From: Dryococelus australis
Lineage: Eukaryota; Arthropoda; Insecta; Phasmatodea; Phasmatidae
Reading direction: 5' to 3'
NCBI GenBank assembly: GCA_029891345.1
Contig: CM057002.1
Location: 17,730,295 to 17,794,294 of the forward strand
DNA: 64,000 bases
The notes under the pieces are model-generated. The model was not told the origin of the DNA, did no database searches, and saw only the letters and a list, made by a program, of their open reading frames with translations. The translations under genes and the position numbers were made by a program. Shown here one piece after another: positions 54,030-64,000 of this stretch; within the stretch, counting starts at the first letter, position 1; every line of letters starts with the position of its first letter.

Positions 54030-54062
<33 letters not shown>
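53906..54062. repeat. CA and GA microsatellites
   Basis: (CA)n with one GC interruption at 53906-53932 and (GA)n at 54034-54062 bracket about 100 bases of mixed sequence. Together with the minisatellite they form a simple-repeat cluster. Confidence 0.9.
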
Positions 54063-54837
54063 TATAGAGTAGGAAGCCGGCGCTAGAGTGCGACAGAGAC
54101 GGTGCACGTGTTGGCGACACTGCAGTTTCCTCCTGGGACGGACCTGTATCTGTAGCTAGGCGTTCCCTCCTACACTCGTGCTTTTTACGTACCACCGGCA
54201 ATAACTTTTATTCCATCGCTGTGCTTCTAGTAAAGGTTTTAACACAGCATGTATCATCATGGTGAAATTTTTTTGGAGTGGTTTTACTTGTAGTATGTTT
54301 ATTCACGCACTGCATAAATCTTTTCACTTAGTTAATATACAATAAGAAACAACGGATCTTCAAACGAAAGAACTATAATCCAATATAATTACGAAATTGG
54401 CCGGTACTTAATATCCACGAAATGCTTAATAACACAACTTAAATTATCATCTACACCTAATTCACATCTGCTTAAGCAATTTTGAAATTAATGGTTTTTT
54501 TATTTTAGATTTTTTTTGCATGTATATTTTACGTAAACATGTTCTACTGCATTTAGAGTAATGTCATAAACGAATTATGGAAAGTAGTTATGTGCTTTAA
54601 GCATATAATTTACTAATAGGGTCATGTTTCATTTAGTGGCAACGAAAATCAATGTTTAATTTGTTATACACTTTTGAGAAATAATTTTCCCCCATAGCGT
54701 ACTGCCATGCATTTAAACAGTACTTAATCGGATAACTACAAAATAAGGTATCTTGTTATACTAATTCAGAAAGTTTGTGAAATACCGCAATATAATAACT
54801 TATATTAATTGTCTTATAAGTATGATAACTACCAATA
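54063..54837. other. AT-rich spacer, nothing recognised
   Basis: No feature seen between the two tandem arrays. Confidence 0.45.
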
Positions 54838-55870
54838 GTAGTCAATCCAGCAGACAGTGTGGGGCAGCAGTTAACACAAACTCTAAGAGTCTTACCTTGA
54901 TGCTATTAATCTATGACATTTGTATACATTGGCAGCAGTGGCCAATGCAGTAAACTGCGCCTGGAGCGTTACAGAGTAATAAAAACTGGAAGCGCTTTAT
55001 CCTGATGCTACTTATCATGTCGTATCACGTGCGTGTTGAAGCATCGGCCAATACATGCCAGTTTGCGGAGTGTTGCAGAGGGAAACCAGCTGCAAGTGCC
55101 CGATCCTGATGCTACTAATCTATGGTGCCTAATTTGCTTGATGCAGCAGCGGCCAATCCAGTAGACTGTGTGTGGAGCTCTGCAGAGCAATACTAGTCGG
55201 ATGTGCCTTAACCTGATGCCACTAATCTATGGCATGCCTTGTATGTGTTGGCAGCAGTGGCCAATGCAGCAGACTGTGTGCGGAGCGCTGCAGAGGGAGA
55301 CCAACATTAAGTGCCTTTCCCTGATGCTACGAATCTATGACGCAATACGTATACTTTACAGCAGCGGCCAGTCCAGCAGACTATGTGCGGAGCGCTGCAG
55401 ATGGAGACTACCAACTTTAAGTGCCTTTTCCTGACGCTACTAATCTATGTCGCATCACATATATGATGCAGCAGCGGCCAATCCAGCAGACGTGTGGGAG
55501 CGCTGCAGATGGAGACTACCAACTAGAAGTTCCTTACCCTGACGCTACTAATCTATTGCGCATCACATGTATGTTGCAGCAGCGGCCAATCCAGCAGACT
55601 GTGTGCGGAGCGCTGCAGAGGGAGACCAACTAGAAGTGCCTTATCCTGACGCTACTAATCTATTGCGCATCACATGTATGTTGCAGCAGCGGCCAATCCA
55701 GCAGACTGTGTGCGGAGAGCTGCAGAGGGAGACCAACTAGAAGTGCCTTATCCTGACGCTACTAATCTATTGCGCATCACATGTATGTTGCAGCAGCGGC
55801 CAATCCAGCAGACTGTGTGCGGAGCGCTGCAGAGGGAGACCAACTGGAAGTGCCTTATCCTGACTCTCCT
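54838..55870. repeat. 107-bp satellite array, about ten monomers
   Basis: The phrase CAGCAGCGGCCAATCCAGCA recurs near 54838, 54931, 55039, 55145, 55250, 55358, 55468, 55577, 55684 and 55791. The last intervals are exactly 107 bases (TTGCAG at 55574, 55681, 55788). Left monomers are diverged and right ones nearly identical. Each monomer contains CTGCAG and GGAGCGCTGCAG. Frames of 60-141 aa across the array are artefacts. Confidence 0.9.
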
Positions 55871-57718
55871 CATCTACGGCTGCTTGGGCGCCATCGCTTG
55901 GTGCCGGGTGGCCGAGGTGACCAAGGTCAGCCTAGTTCGATCGTCTCTTCGCCAGTCCTTATGCTCGCCCATCTGTCCGCCAGTATGTATATATCGTATA
56001 GCATCCTAGCTCTGTCACACTGCTCTCACAACTACACTGCGCCTCTTGTGCCCTCCGCGCCATCTTCACTGCCAGCTTACACTCCACACGCCTGCGCAGA
56101 CAGTACTTTCACACTTACATGGACGGCCAACCTGCGGCGTGTCACATCAGAGGGATATATTATTTTTAAAGCGGTAATACAAATATTATCTTGGTTATTT
56201 GTTTAGTGCAGTATGTGATTTATAACATTATTTCACTTATTTTTTTATAAAGTTTATTTCTAGTTTATTAAATTATTAATACTTTTATAATTTCAAGTTG
56301 TTTATTACATGACTTTCAAGTTGGCAATGAATTTATAGGCGCATCTTCGAACATATTCTCAACGATAATTAAACTGCTAAGAAAAATAGCCGGTTTTCCT
56401 TCTTTCCTTACCAAGTCTTTGCAAATGAATTACTTCTTATTCTCTATACTTGAATTCATCACTGAGTATACAGTAAGAGAGATAACAGTTTTATTATTTA
56501 ATCGGCTGTTGAAATAAATTAGTTTGTTGTTTCTGATGGCGTCCACGATTCATAGCTGCAACGAAACGTAATAAGGTTGGGATGGCGTCCACGATTCTAA
56601 CCAACACTCTTCATGGGTGCAACACAACTACGGCGCTGTCCTGGAAGCCAAAAAACTTGTTTCAGGACTTTAAAAAGGACGTGATGAATTATTTTGAATT
56701 ACCACTACATCATAATCAGAGCAGGGGTGTATGTAGGTCAAGACGTAGACGTATTTCCTTGGTGTAACGAGAATGCAGGAATACTGTCCCGCCATAAACC
56801 AAACAAAAAAATAATTTTTAAATTTTCGCTGTCCAAAATTGCAAACGTAAGATATTTTCTGAAGTGGTTCGTAAACAAATAGAAAACAACTGTAATTCTG
56901 AAGAAAAATTACCACGAAAAGAGTTTGCAGTGTTGGTAATCAAAATTAAAGTTTCTTCATCTTTCTTTCTTTTTATTAAAAAGTAATATGTGATATAAGT
57001 TCAACAAACTTATTTTACCTTACAGCGCAAACTGTAAAGAAGTTTTAATCTACACATAAACACTGTCTCTGTTGACGTTTGACCAGAATAAGTAAGTCTA
57101 TCGGAAATAAAGCTAAAATTATAAACAGTAAATTACTGTTGGCTATTTGCTTCCTAAGGTATTTAGACATTAGAGGTATCTTAAATTCTTGCAATTGAAT
57201 CGACTTTAGTTATTCAATTACTTCTAGAGATTCATATTCTATAAAATTGTATATAATAATAAATATTTTTATATCATTATCTAATCCAACAATATTTTAT
57301 TTACAAAAATGAATTTTAAAATATTAACCAATCACAGTTAAAACGTTAGTAATTGCTGATGCAAAGTATTTGCTATTAATACGGAAATAATATTTAAAAA
57401 ATATGTCTTATTAATCTCAGATACAACATATCTGGTACTAAATAATGAATAACATAGATATATTCTGAGATTAAATTATTTATTATGTACGACATATTCT
57501 TTCTCAAAAAATTATATATATCATCAGATGTTGCTTTAAATTTAAGATGGTATCATGAGTAAATAATTAAATTTAAGTATGCTAGAGAACCGATTATAAC
57601 ATTTTATATTTTGAAAATAAATACAAAATTGCATTTATAATGGTATTACAGGATAACGCCAGAAGCCGACAGGATGAAAATAATTTTATGAATGAATACA
57701 ATCTATTCAAACAGTTAC
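55871..57718. other. Unassigned stretch
   Basis: GC-richer until about 56150, then strongly AT-rich. The phrase GATGGCGTCCACGATTC occurs twice (56536 and 56581). No gene recognised. Confidence 0.4.
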
Positions 57719-58290
57719 ATGCATTTACCAATGGTACACGTCATATAAAATTAAGGTAAAAAAAAATTGTTAGTAATATTTCCTGTTTCTTACCAATCCA
57801 TTTTCAAGTATGTTTTACTCGCCTTTTTTAACCACACAGTAACTGCAGCTACCTATATATTTATATATTATATTATTATACTTGTATATAATATTATATA
57901 TATACAATATTTGTAAATATATATATATAATATTTATATAAATATAAATGTTGCACTCCATTCTGTTCTTTTACAATAATTTTATAAGAGTAATAAATTG
58001 AAATGGTTTGAGATTGGAAATTTATTTAAATATTTATCTGTAATTGGCTATGTAGGTTATTTAAGAAAGGAAAAAGTACTTATTTTGTTATCAGTGAAAG
58101 AAAAATATTAATTTTAAATGGTAATGTTCCAGAGTTCAGTTTAGGCAAAAGAAGGAGGTAGCTGCAATTACTGTGTGAATAAAAAAGGTGATTATAATAT
58201 ACTTGAAAATGGATTGGTAAGAAACAGGCAATATTATTAACACTTTTTCTTCTTTTACCTTAATTTTCATTACATTTGCCATTGCTAAAT
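57719..58290 (+). mobile_element. Foldback element with about 135-bp inverted arms
   Basis: TGCATTTACCAATGG, AAAATTAAGGTAAAA, GTTTCTTACCAATCCATTTT and GTAACTGCAGCTACCT on the left recur in reverse on the right (58155-58290). The loop is AT-rich with TATA runs at 57856-57950. No target duplication is clear. Confidence 0.65.
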
Positions 58291-59778
58291 GCATAATATT
58301 TAATTACTCAAGTCAATAATTGTCTGCTGTTAGCAGGAGAAAAAAATATTCATAATAAATTTACAGTCTCCTGTTAACTTAAAAATAATTGTTTATCATT
58401 GTCCTGCCAACAGTTTAAAAAGTAGCATCGTTATTAAAAATGTACTCCTGTTAACTAATCAATACCACATAAATTCGTTTGAGATATATAAAAATATTGA
58501 AATTTTGCACAGAACTGGTATTTTGAACAGGATGACGGGGCCCGAAAAAGAGAATCTTCCCACCAATCATTGTAAAATAGATCGTACAAAGCAATGTTTC
58601 TACTGTCACGCTAGGTGTTGCATTATAGTTGAAGTTAAATGTATTCGTACTTTGTACTACAATACACAAAGATTAAAAGTCTCGCTATGCCAGTGTAAAT
58701 TGCACGGACATATAATTGTTGATTGGTGTTTGACTTTTTAAGAGACATGACTCCGATTTTGTAGACGGTGGTGTATACCCATGGTGTTAATTGTGTGTCC
58801 TAAATACGAAAATTTTGTTAAATATTAAATGTCAAGTTATATTTGTAACTATTATATGGGGTTATACAGTTTAAAATTACTGTAAAATTGAATTAATTCA
58901 AATTCGAGTCCACTTACTATTTTAACTTTCAAACGTGGTAAATTTTTTTATTGCGTGAAAGTAATTAGTGAAGAGCTAATTTGTATTTGTCAGTGCGAGA
59001 ACAAGGTTACAGTTAGCCAAACTAAGAGTTTGTTTGTAACAGCCACTTTCATGGTATTCGGTACTGCTGTCTAATTCGTGATTCAAAGTTCGAAGAATTC
59101 CCAATTCCGCACTTTTGTGTCTTCTGGTAGGCTGTGCAGAGTTAAGTGCCTACAAGAGGGACGCCGTACTATTACTACCTAGGGCAACCGCTTTTAGAAG
59201 CTCTATAAGGCTGTAATAGTTATTTTTAGCAGTAACAAGTTTTCTGGGGAATCGAAGTTGCAGTCATCTAGCCGCTGCATACCAGGACGATGTATGATAA
59301 TATGCAACCCGACAGGTTGCAAACAAACGCATACATTTTAAACGTTGAGGCTTTTTCTGAGGAAACATTTGCCTGCGAGTGAAATGCGACATTTTAAAAT
59401 AATTTAACCATTAAAGTTCACGCCCATTATAAAATATTGATCTCACCCAGGGGTTCAAAAACGTTGTTTATTTAAACAACGCACCCTCTAATTATCTTGA
59501 TGAAGGTAGAATATATTCCCTGCAAGTGTTTCACATATTTTAGGTCTCAGTTCAAGAAGAGATCGTTCAAAAAAAATTTTTGTCATTTAATTATTTTTTT
59601 TATAAATCATTTAAAATATCGGTTTTCATGTGTCCATACCTCTTTTTTTAATTAGGTTATAAATCTCATTATTTTCCGCTTCAATTTGCATAAAAATTCT
59701 CCTCGCAGTGTTTCTATTTACTTTTATAAATAGCCTTAAATATATTCAGTAATGCAAGCTAGCAAGACACAGCTTGAC
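58291..59778. other. Unassigned AT-rich stretch
   Basis: No repeat shared with the window and no convincing frame. Confidence 0.4.
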
Positions 59779-60092
59779 TGTTTAACTCACAATTTTTTCA
59801 ACTTGAATTTTTCTACATAGGAGTGCATCATGGTAGGTGGTATGTATTCGTATGCTATGCCTGAGAATTGTAGGAAAGGGAATCCTATGGGACTTGCATA
59901 GGTAATTAATGTATATACACGACTTGCTGAATTGAACGAACTGATGTCATTTTTACTAACATACAAATGACACAGATTAGATACAACAACGACGCCATTG
60001 CACACAAGACTACAATGTAGAGAACCGATGCGACATCTACATGGCAGGCGGAAAGTTCATCTAACAGTGTTGACTCAACTCATATCCCAACA
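59779..60092 (-). repeat. 3' LTR of the copia element (end estimated)
   Basis: The LTR starts TGTTGGGATATGAG directly after the purine-rich AAGGAGGG (60093-60100). A plausible end is GAGTTAAACA at 59779, giving TG...CA with short TGTT/AACA inverted ends and about 314 bp. A TATA-like TATATACAT lies inside. The start is well supported; the end needs the other LTR. Confidence 0.6.
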
Positions 60093-60098
60093 CCCTCC

Positions 60099-60530
60099 TT
60101 ATTTGGTGAGTCCCTGATGATGAATACAATTCTTGAATTTGTCGCAGTTGAGCGCCTTCGTCAAGGAATCGGCAACCATATCTTTTGTGGACACGTACTT
60201 GAAATCAATTTGCTTGCTGAGAACTTTTTTCATGTAGGAAGTGGTGCCTAACATCAATGTGTTTGGTTCTAGCTTGATAAGTCCCATTCACTGCAAGATT
60301 TCGAGCTCCTTGGCTGTCCACAAAGATGTTTGTAGGAGTCTCGCCAGTGGATGGAATTTTTTTTTGAGATAGTCCTCTCAAGAGCTTCCTGAGTTGCAGC
60401 ATACATGGACATGTACTCAGCCTCAGTTGTTGAGAGGGCAATAGTCGGTTGTCTTTTCGTGCACCAAGAAATAGGAGCTTTACACTTCAAAAATATGTAG
60501 CTGGTCACAGACCTTCGTTCATCAGGGTAG
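60099..60530 (-). pseudogene. pol: Copia RNase H, frameshifted
   Basis: Three overlapping minus frames contain APISWCTKRQPTIALSTTEA, then EYMSMYAATQEA, then NIFVDSQGARNLA and KHIDVRHHFLHEK, and finally FKYVSTKDMVADSLTKAL. These are the usual copia RNase H blocks, with E of TEAEY and D of VDSQ visible. The gene ends GLTK-stop just before the polypurine tract. Two frameshifts split it. Confidence 0.85.
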
Positions 60531-60571
60531 CTGGCCCTATCAGCATCACAAAATACTGAGATGGTTCCTTT

Positions 60572-61672
60572 CTAATTTCCATCAAACTCTAGCTTCCACT
60601 GTGAAGTCCCTTTTATGTATCTGATAACACATTTGACAGCAGTCCAGTGTTCCATGCCCGGGTTGCCATTAAATCTGCTCAAACAACTGATCGCATAGGC
60701 TATGTTGGGTCTGGAGACATGTAAAGCAAACAGAAGGCTGCCAATTTCTTTCTGGTATGGAACATTTCTCATTTTAGCCACTTCCTCTTCGTAAATTTTT
60801 CATTGGCACTCATAGGGGTCGAAACAAGTTTACACTTATCCATATCAAAGCACTTCAGGACTTGCTTGATGTAAGCTTCCTGATCGAGACAAATTTCCCT
60901 TTCTTTGCAGTCACGAGTCAATTGGAATCCAAGGACGAATTTTGTTTCTTCAAGATCAGACATTTTGAACATCTTCGAAAGTTGCGATTTCACACATTGC
61001 TTCAGCTTTCCATCATTTGTAAAGATACAAAATCCATCAACCCACACAGCCACAAATAGCATCGTTTTAATATCCACTTTGTAATATATGCATGAATCAA
61101 ATCTTGATTGATTAAGTCCGATGCTTTTCAAACAGGAATCCAATTTGTTGTTCCAGACTCTGCTGGCTTGCTTAAGTCCATATAGATTTTTCTTTAGTCG
61201 ACATACTTGGTTCAATTTGTTGTCATATCCTGTGAAGGCTGACACATGTAAATTTATCGTCCAGGTCTCCTTGTAGGAATGCCGACACTGCATCCATCTG
61301 GCCAATATCGAGGTCGTACTCTGTAGCCAGGGCCAAAACAAAATCGAATTGAGTTATACCGCACAACTGGAGAAAATGTTTCTTCATAGTCCATACCCCT
61401 CCTTTGGGCGTATCCCTTAACCACAACTTAACCACAAGCCGAGCTTTGTATTGAACAATTTTACCAAAGGCGTCCTTCTTCATTCTGAACACCCATTTAC
61501 AATCCAGCGCTTTCTTTGTAGTGGGGAGGTCGACCAATTCCCATGTTTTGTTGTCCAGTTGCGATTTTAATTCATGGTCTATGGCTGTGACCCATGCAGG
61601 CTTGTCCGCACGATGCAAAGCCCCTTCACGAGTAACAGGATTCGTCATGTCACCAATTAAAAAAGGTGACAA
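60572..61672 (-). pseudogene. pol: Copia reverse transcriptase (RVT_2 type), frameshifted
   Basis: The frame at 61672-61223 carries the start: AWVTAIDHELKSQLDNKTWE, CKWVFRMKKDAFGKIVQYKA, then after a short aberrant stretch DLDIGQMDAVSAFLQGDL. The frame at 61341-60769 continues with LKKNLYGLKQASRVWNNKLD, and the catalytic loop reads VWVDGFCIF where copia RTs have VDD. LGFQLTRDC and KCFDMDKCKLVSTPM follow, then the connection at 60781-60572 (GSLLFALHVSRPNIAYAISC). Loss of the second aspartate and the frameshifts make it inactive. Confidence 0.9.
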
Positions 61673-62229
61673 TCTTGTAAGGCAGAGGGAAGTGTACAGT
61701 CCCTGAGAGCTCTAGGAGCAGTAGACTCTCCACGAGGTACATTAGCAGTCATAGGTGGCAAGAAATCAGGATCACCAACAGAATCATTAGGAATGTCATC
61801 AGAATAATCAATATATTAACCAGTGTCCAGATCAGTGGCAATGGATTTGCCATTTGCATCAGGCTCATCAGGGATTACATAAAAATCTCCAGTCATCTGC
61901 AGTTTAAATTTATGAAACTGCCCCACTGGTCTTCAGCAAAGGTGACATCTATTGACACAAACATAACCTGTTTTGCTGGATAATAAAGTATTTTGATTCC
62001 TTTTGATTTCAAACAGTGCCCAACAAAAATGCAAGGTGCAGACCACGGGCTCAGTTTCGATCTTTTTTTTCAGCAGGAACGTGCGCAAATGCCTTACATC
62101 CAAATGTTCGAAGATGTTTTACAGACAGTTGTTTACCTAACCACACTGGTCCTGGGGTGATCTCTACAGATTTTCACAGAGATCTGTTCAAAAGATAGAC
62201 AGCAGAATACATGGCTTTAGCCCAAAAGG
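61673..62229 (-). pseudogene. pol: Linker between copia integrase and RT, stop-rich
   Basis: Minus frames give CLKSKGIKILYYPAKQVMFV followed by SIDVTFAEDQWGS, the usual phrase between integrase and RT (SKGYKLYDP...V-F---DV-F-E). Several stops occur downstream of it. Confidence 0.65.
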
Positions 62230-63106
62230 CATTGTGCAGCCCTGACTATAATAGTAGACATCTCGCTCGATCGAGAAGCACCCGATTTAGCCTCTCCAAT
62301 TTACCATTCTGAGCCAGTATGTAAGGGCAACTTGTTTGATGCAGAATGCCTAAGGATTTGAAAAATTCACGAAGATCATGACTGCAATATTCCCCTCCAT
62401 TGTCGGTACGCAAAATCTTAATTTTTCTGCCAACCTGGGTCTCAACATGCTGTTTAAAGAATTTAAAGTGTTCAGCGACTTGGTCCTTCGATTTTGAAAA
62501 GTAAACAAACTATTTGTGGCTGAAGTCATCAAGAAAAGTAAAAATATATCTCGATCCAGCCAAGGACCCCACTTCCATTGGACCAACCAGGTCGGAATGC
62601 ACTAACTCTAACATATGACTGGTAGTCGAATCACTTGTTGGGAAAGGAAAACAGTGGCTTTTGCCTAGCATGCATGTGTCACAAATGGTGGAATGTTTCT
62701 CATGAGATGAAAAGTCACTATCATGGGCTATACCATGCACCCTCTTCAAACTGTCAAAATTTAGGCGAGGCATGCATCGGTGCCATAGATTGATGTTATT
62801 GCATTGCATAGAGTATACTTTATCGGTAGATGGAACATATAACTTAAATATACCGTCCACCAAAGTTGCAGTAGCAATCAGTTGATATGCTGAGTTGTAA
62901 ACTCGACCTCCTGTGCTGTCAAACACAACAGTATTTCCTTTCAAAATAATTTGTCCTACTGAAAAGAGGTTTACTTGACTATCAGGTAAATTGTAAATAT
63001 CACTCGCCTGAATGTCAGAGGTGTCACCACAGATACTCACAGGAAGAACCATATTTCTAGCAGTATCTGATACCATTTTATTATTATTGGCGGCAGTAAT
63101 TCTCAA
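62230..63106 (-). pseudogene. pol: Copia integrase with GAG_pre-integrase zinc domain
   Basis: From 63106 the frame reads the protease C-terminal half, then LWHRCMPRLNFDSLKRV and CDTCMLGKSHCFPFP (H..C..C zinc site of the pre-integrase domain). The catalytic D follows in ELVHSDLVGPMEVGSLAG, then RYIFTFLDDFS. After a shift at about 62510 the frame gives KILRTDNGGEYCSHDLREFF (second D) and AQNGKLERLNRVL (E). All three DDE residues are visible, but the reading frame is broken and ends early at a stop near 62240. Confidence 0.85.
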
Positions 63107-63180
63107 TGTAGGAGCCTTTTTAGAATTTTCAGACGTCTTGAGGCACTACATATATGAACTGAAGCACACGAGTCAAAATA
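63107..63180 (-). pseudogene. pol: Copia protease active-site region, altered
   Basis: The minus frame reads YFDSCASVHIC, where copia proteases have D-S-G-A-S/T. The glycine is replaced by cysteine and the frame shifts shortly after, before LRITAANNNKM. Confidence 0.6.
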
Positions 63181-63249
63181 CTATTCAACATTCATTTGAG
63201 AATGCAATTGTATTGACAAAGCAGCTGCAAACATTGATTTCGTACTGCT

Positions 63250-63946
63250 ACTGGGTTTGTCTATGTTCTTTCTACTTGGTCACAGTTCCGCGAGATGTGG
63301 CCATACCTGTTACATTCATAGCAGCGAGGACCTTTTTATATGTTTTTCCAGAGACATGGTCGTTACTGGAACTGTTACTGTTCCTATGGGACGTTCTTTT
63401 GGAACTGGAACTGTACAACGCCGAATCACCCTCGTCATGTGGCGATTCAAATTTCGCCGATGTAATATCCTGAAACAATTTCACCTTTATAGAATCTCCA
63501 GTCACCCGGATCCCCGAACTTTCAATGCCCAATATCATCGGCTCGTATTTACTAGGTAAACCAGCGAGGAGTATAGCACCAGTCCATTCATCACTGACGT
63601 ATAGCCCAACTGTCGATAATTTGTACGCCGTATTCACGATCCTGTTCACATATTCTTCCACAGAATTGCATTCGTCCAATTTGTAGTTATTAGAATACGG
63701 AGAAGGCGGATTTTTCTCGTCAAACCGTCATCCTGAAATGCCTTTTGCAAACTTTCCAAAGTTGCCTTGGCAGTGGCCGTGTTTTGAATGTGCACATAAT
63801 TCAACGGATCGACCAATAAAATCAACTTGGATCATAATTTCATGTTGCGTTTTGCATCAGTATGCTTGAACAGCAAACTTCCATGTGTTGTAAATTTCTC
63901 TCCCTTTGAGACGCTCAATGGGAAGCGCGGCTGGTTGACTGGACAT
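63250..63946 (-). pseudogene. gag: Copia gag with CCHC zinc knuckle, frameshifted
   Basis: The start at 63946 gives MSSQPAALPIERLKGREIYN and TWKFAVQAY, then a stop. A later frame (63679-63272) contains VEEYVNRIVNTAYKLSTVGL and LLAGLPSKYEPMI, typical of the copia gag (UBN2-like) domain. A final frame gives CYECNRYGHISRNCDQ (about 63290-63340), a perfect C-x2-C-x4-H-x4-C knuckle. Shifts separate all three pieces. Confidence 0.85.
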
Positions 63947-64000
63947 AGCGGATGGAGTTTCGTATTCACACACTTGAGATCGCGAATATCCCTTCAAAAA

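Larger units (their letters stand above)
59779..64000 (-). mobile_element. Ty1/copia retrotransposon, decayed, running off the right edge
   Basis: On the minus strand the order is gag, protease, integrase, reverse transcriptase, RNase H, polypurine tract and 3' LTR. Integrase before RT defines the copia group. Several frameshifts and stops break the frame. The gag start codon lies at 63946, only about 55 bases from the window edge, so the 5' LTR and primer-binding site are outside. Confidence 0.9.

Noticed and set aside
53086-54201. 371-aa minus-strand reading frame, the longest in the window, with a hydrophobic 11-residue repeat
   Set aside because: It is the translation of a 33-bp minisatellite. 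The complementary strand is equally open (319 aa) and codon use follows the DNA unit, so there is no evidence for a protein.
55168-56206. A series of cysteine-rich 70-141-aa frames
   Set aside because: They follow the 107-bp satellite monomer. The period is not a multiple of three, so the frame changes with each monomer.

Overview
This window looks like transposon-dense intergenic DNA from an arthropod, most likely an insect. The evidence is the kind of repeats present: tRNA-headed SINEs, many short hAT-like, piggyBac-like and TA/TATA-flanked miniature elements, a Ty1/copia element, a Ty3/gypsy element with an env-like reading frame, a pogo-type transposase remnant, and a Maverick/Polinton-type element. 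The sequence is AT-rich with scattered GC-richer patches. Species cannot be named from this sequence. I found no confident host protein-coding gene and no tRNA, rRNA or CRISPR feature. Nearly all short open frames are chance or repeat-driven. Family names used here (F3, M1, M1b, hAT-1/3/4, pB-1/2, TA-1) are my own labels for families that recur in the window.

Layout. 1-18.6 kb is a patchwork of miniature elements: F3 copies broken by hAT-like insertions, M1 elements, piggyBac-like elements and several SINEs, one with its tRNA-like head triplicated. 18,627-28,314 is one 9.7 kb element with about 1 kb inverted arms, AG/CT ends and a perfect 6-bp target duplication (GCTAGA). It carries a broken piece resembling the C-terminal module of Polinton-type family-B DNA polymerases. 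28.6-31 kb returns to F3, SINE and hAT pieces. 32,307-33,163 is an 857-bp foldback element with the same AGTAGTAG tip and a perfect 6-bp target duplication (GATTGA), so it is a candidate miniature partner of the large element. 37,728-39,878 is a TTAA-flanked foldback whose middle is occupied by a pogo-type element. 44,277-45,843 is a nest of five elements, three levels deep.

46.9-50.5 kb holds a decayed gypsy-type element on the minus strand (RT, RNase H, integrase tail, env-like). 53.1-53.9 kb is a 33-bp minisatellite that is open in frame on both strands, and 54.8-55.9 kb is a 107-bp satellite array. 57.7-58.3 kb is another foldback. 59.8-64.0 kb is a decayed copia element on the minus strand that runs off the right edge.

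Function. Nothing here forms an operon or pathway. The relationships are parasitic: non-autonomous elements share terminal motifs with likely drivers (the AGTAGTAG pair; the TTCACGGT-tipped F3 and M1 pair), and nested insertions give a relative order of activity. The parts most likely to be new are the shrunken Polinton-like element with its possible miniature relative, the amplified E-box and tRNA-head units inside mobile elements, and the pogo derivative that keeps both DNA- or chromatin-contact ends but lacks the catalytic middle.
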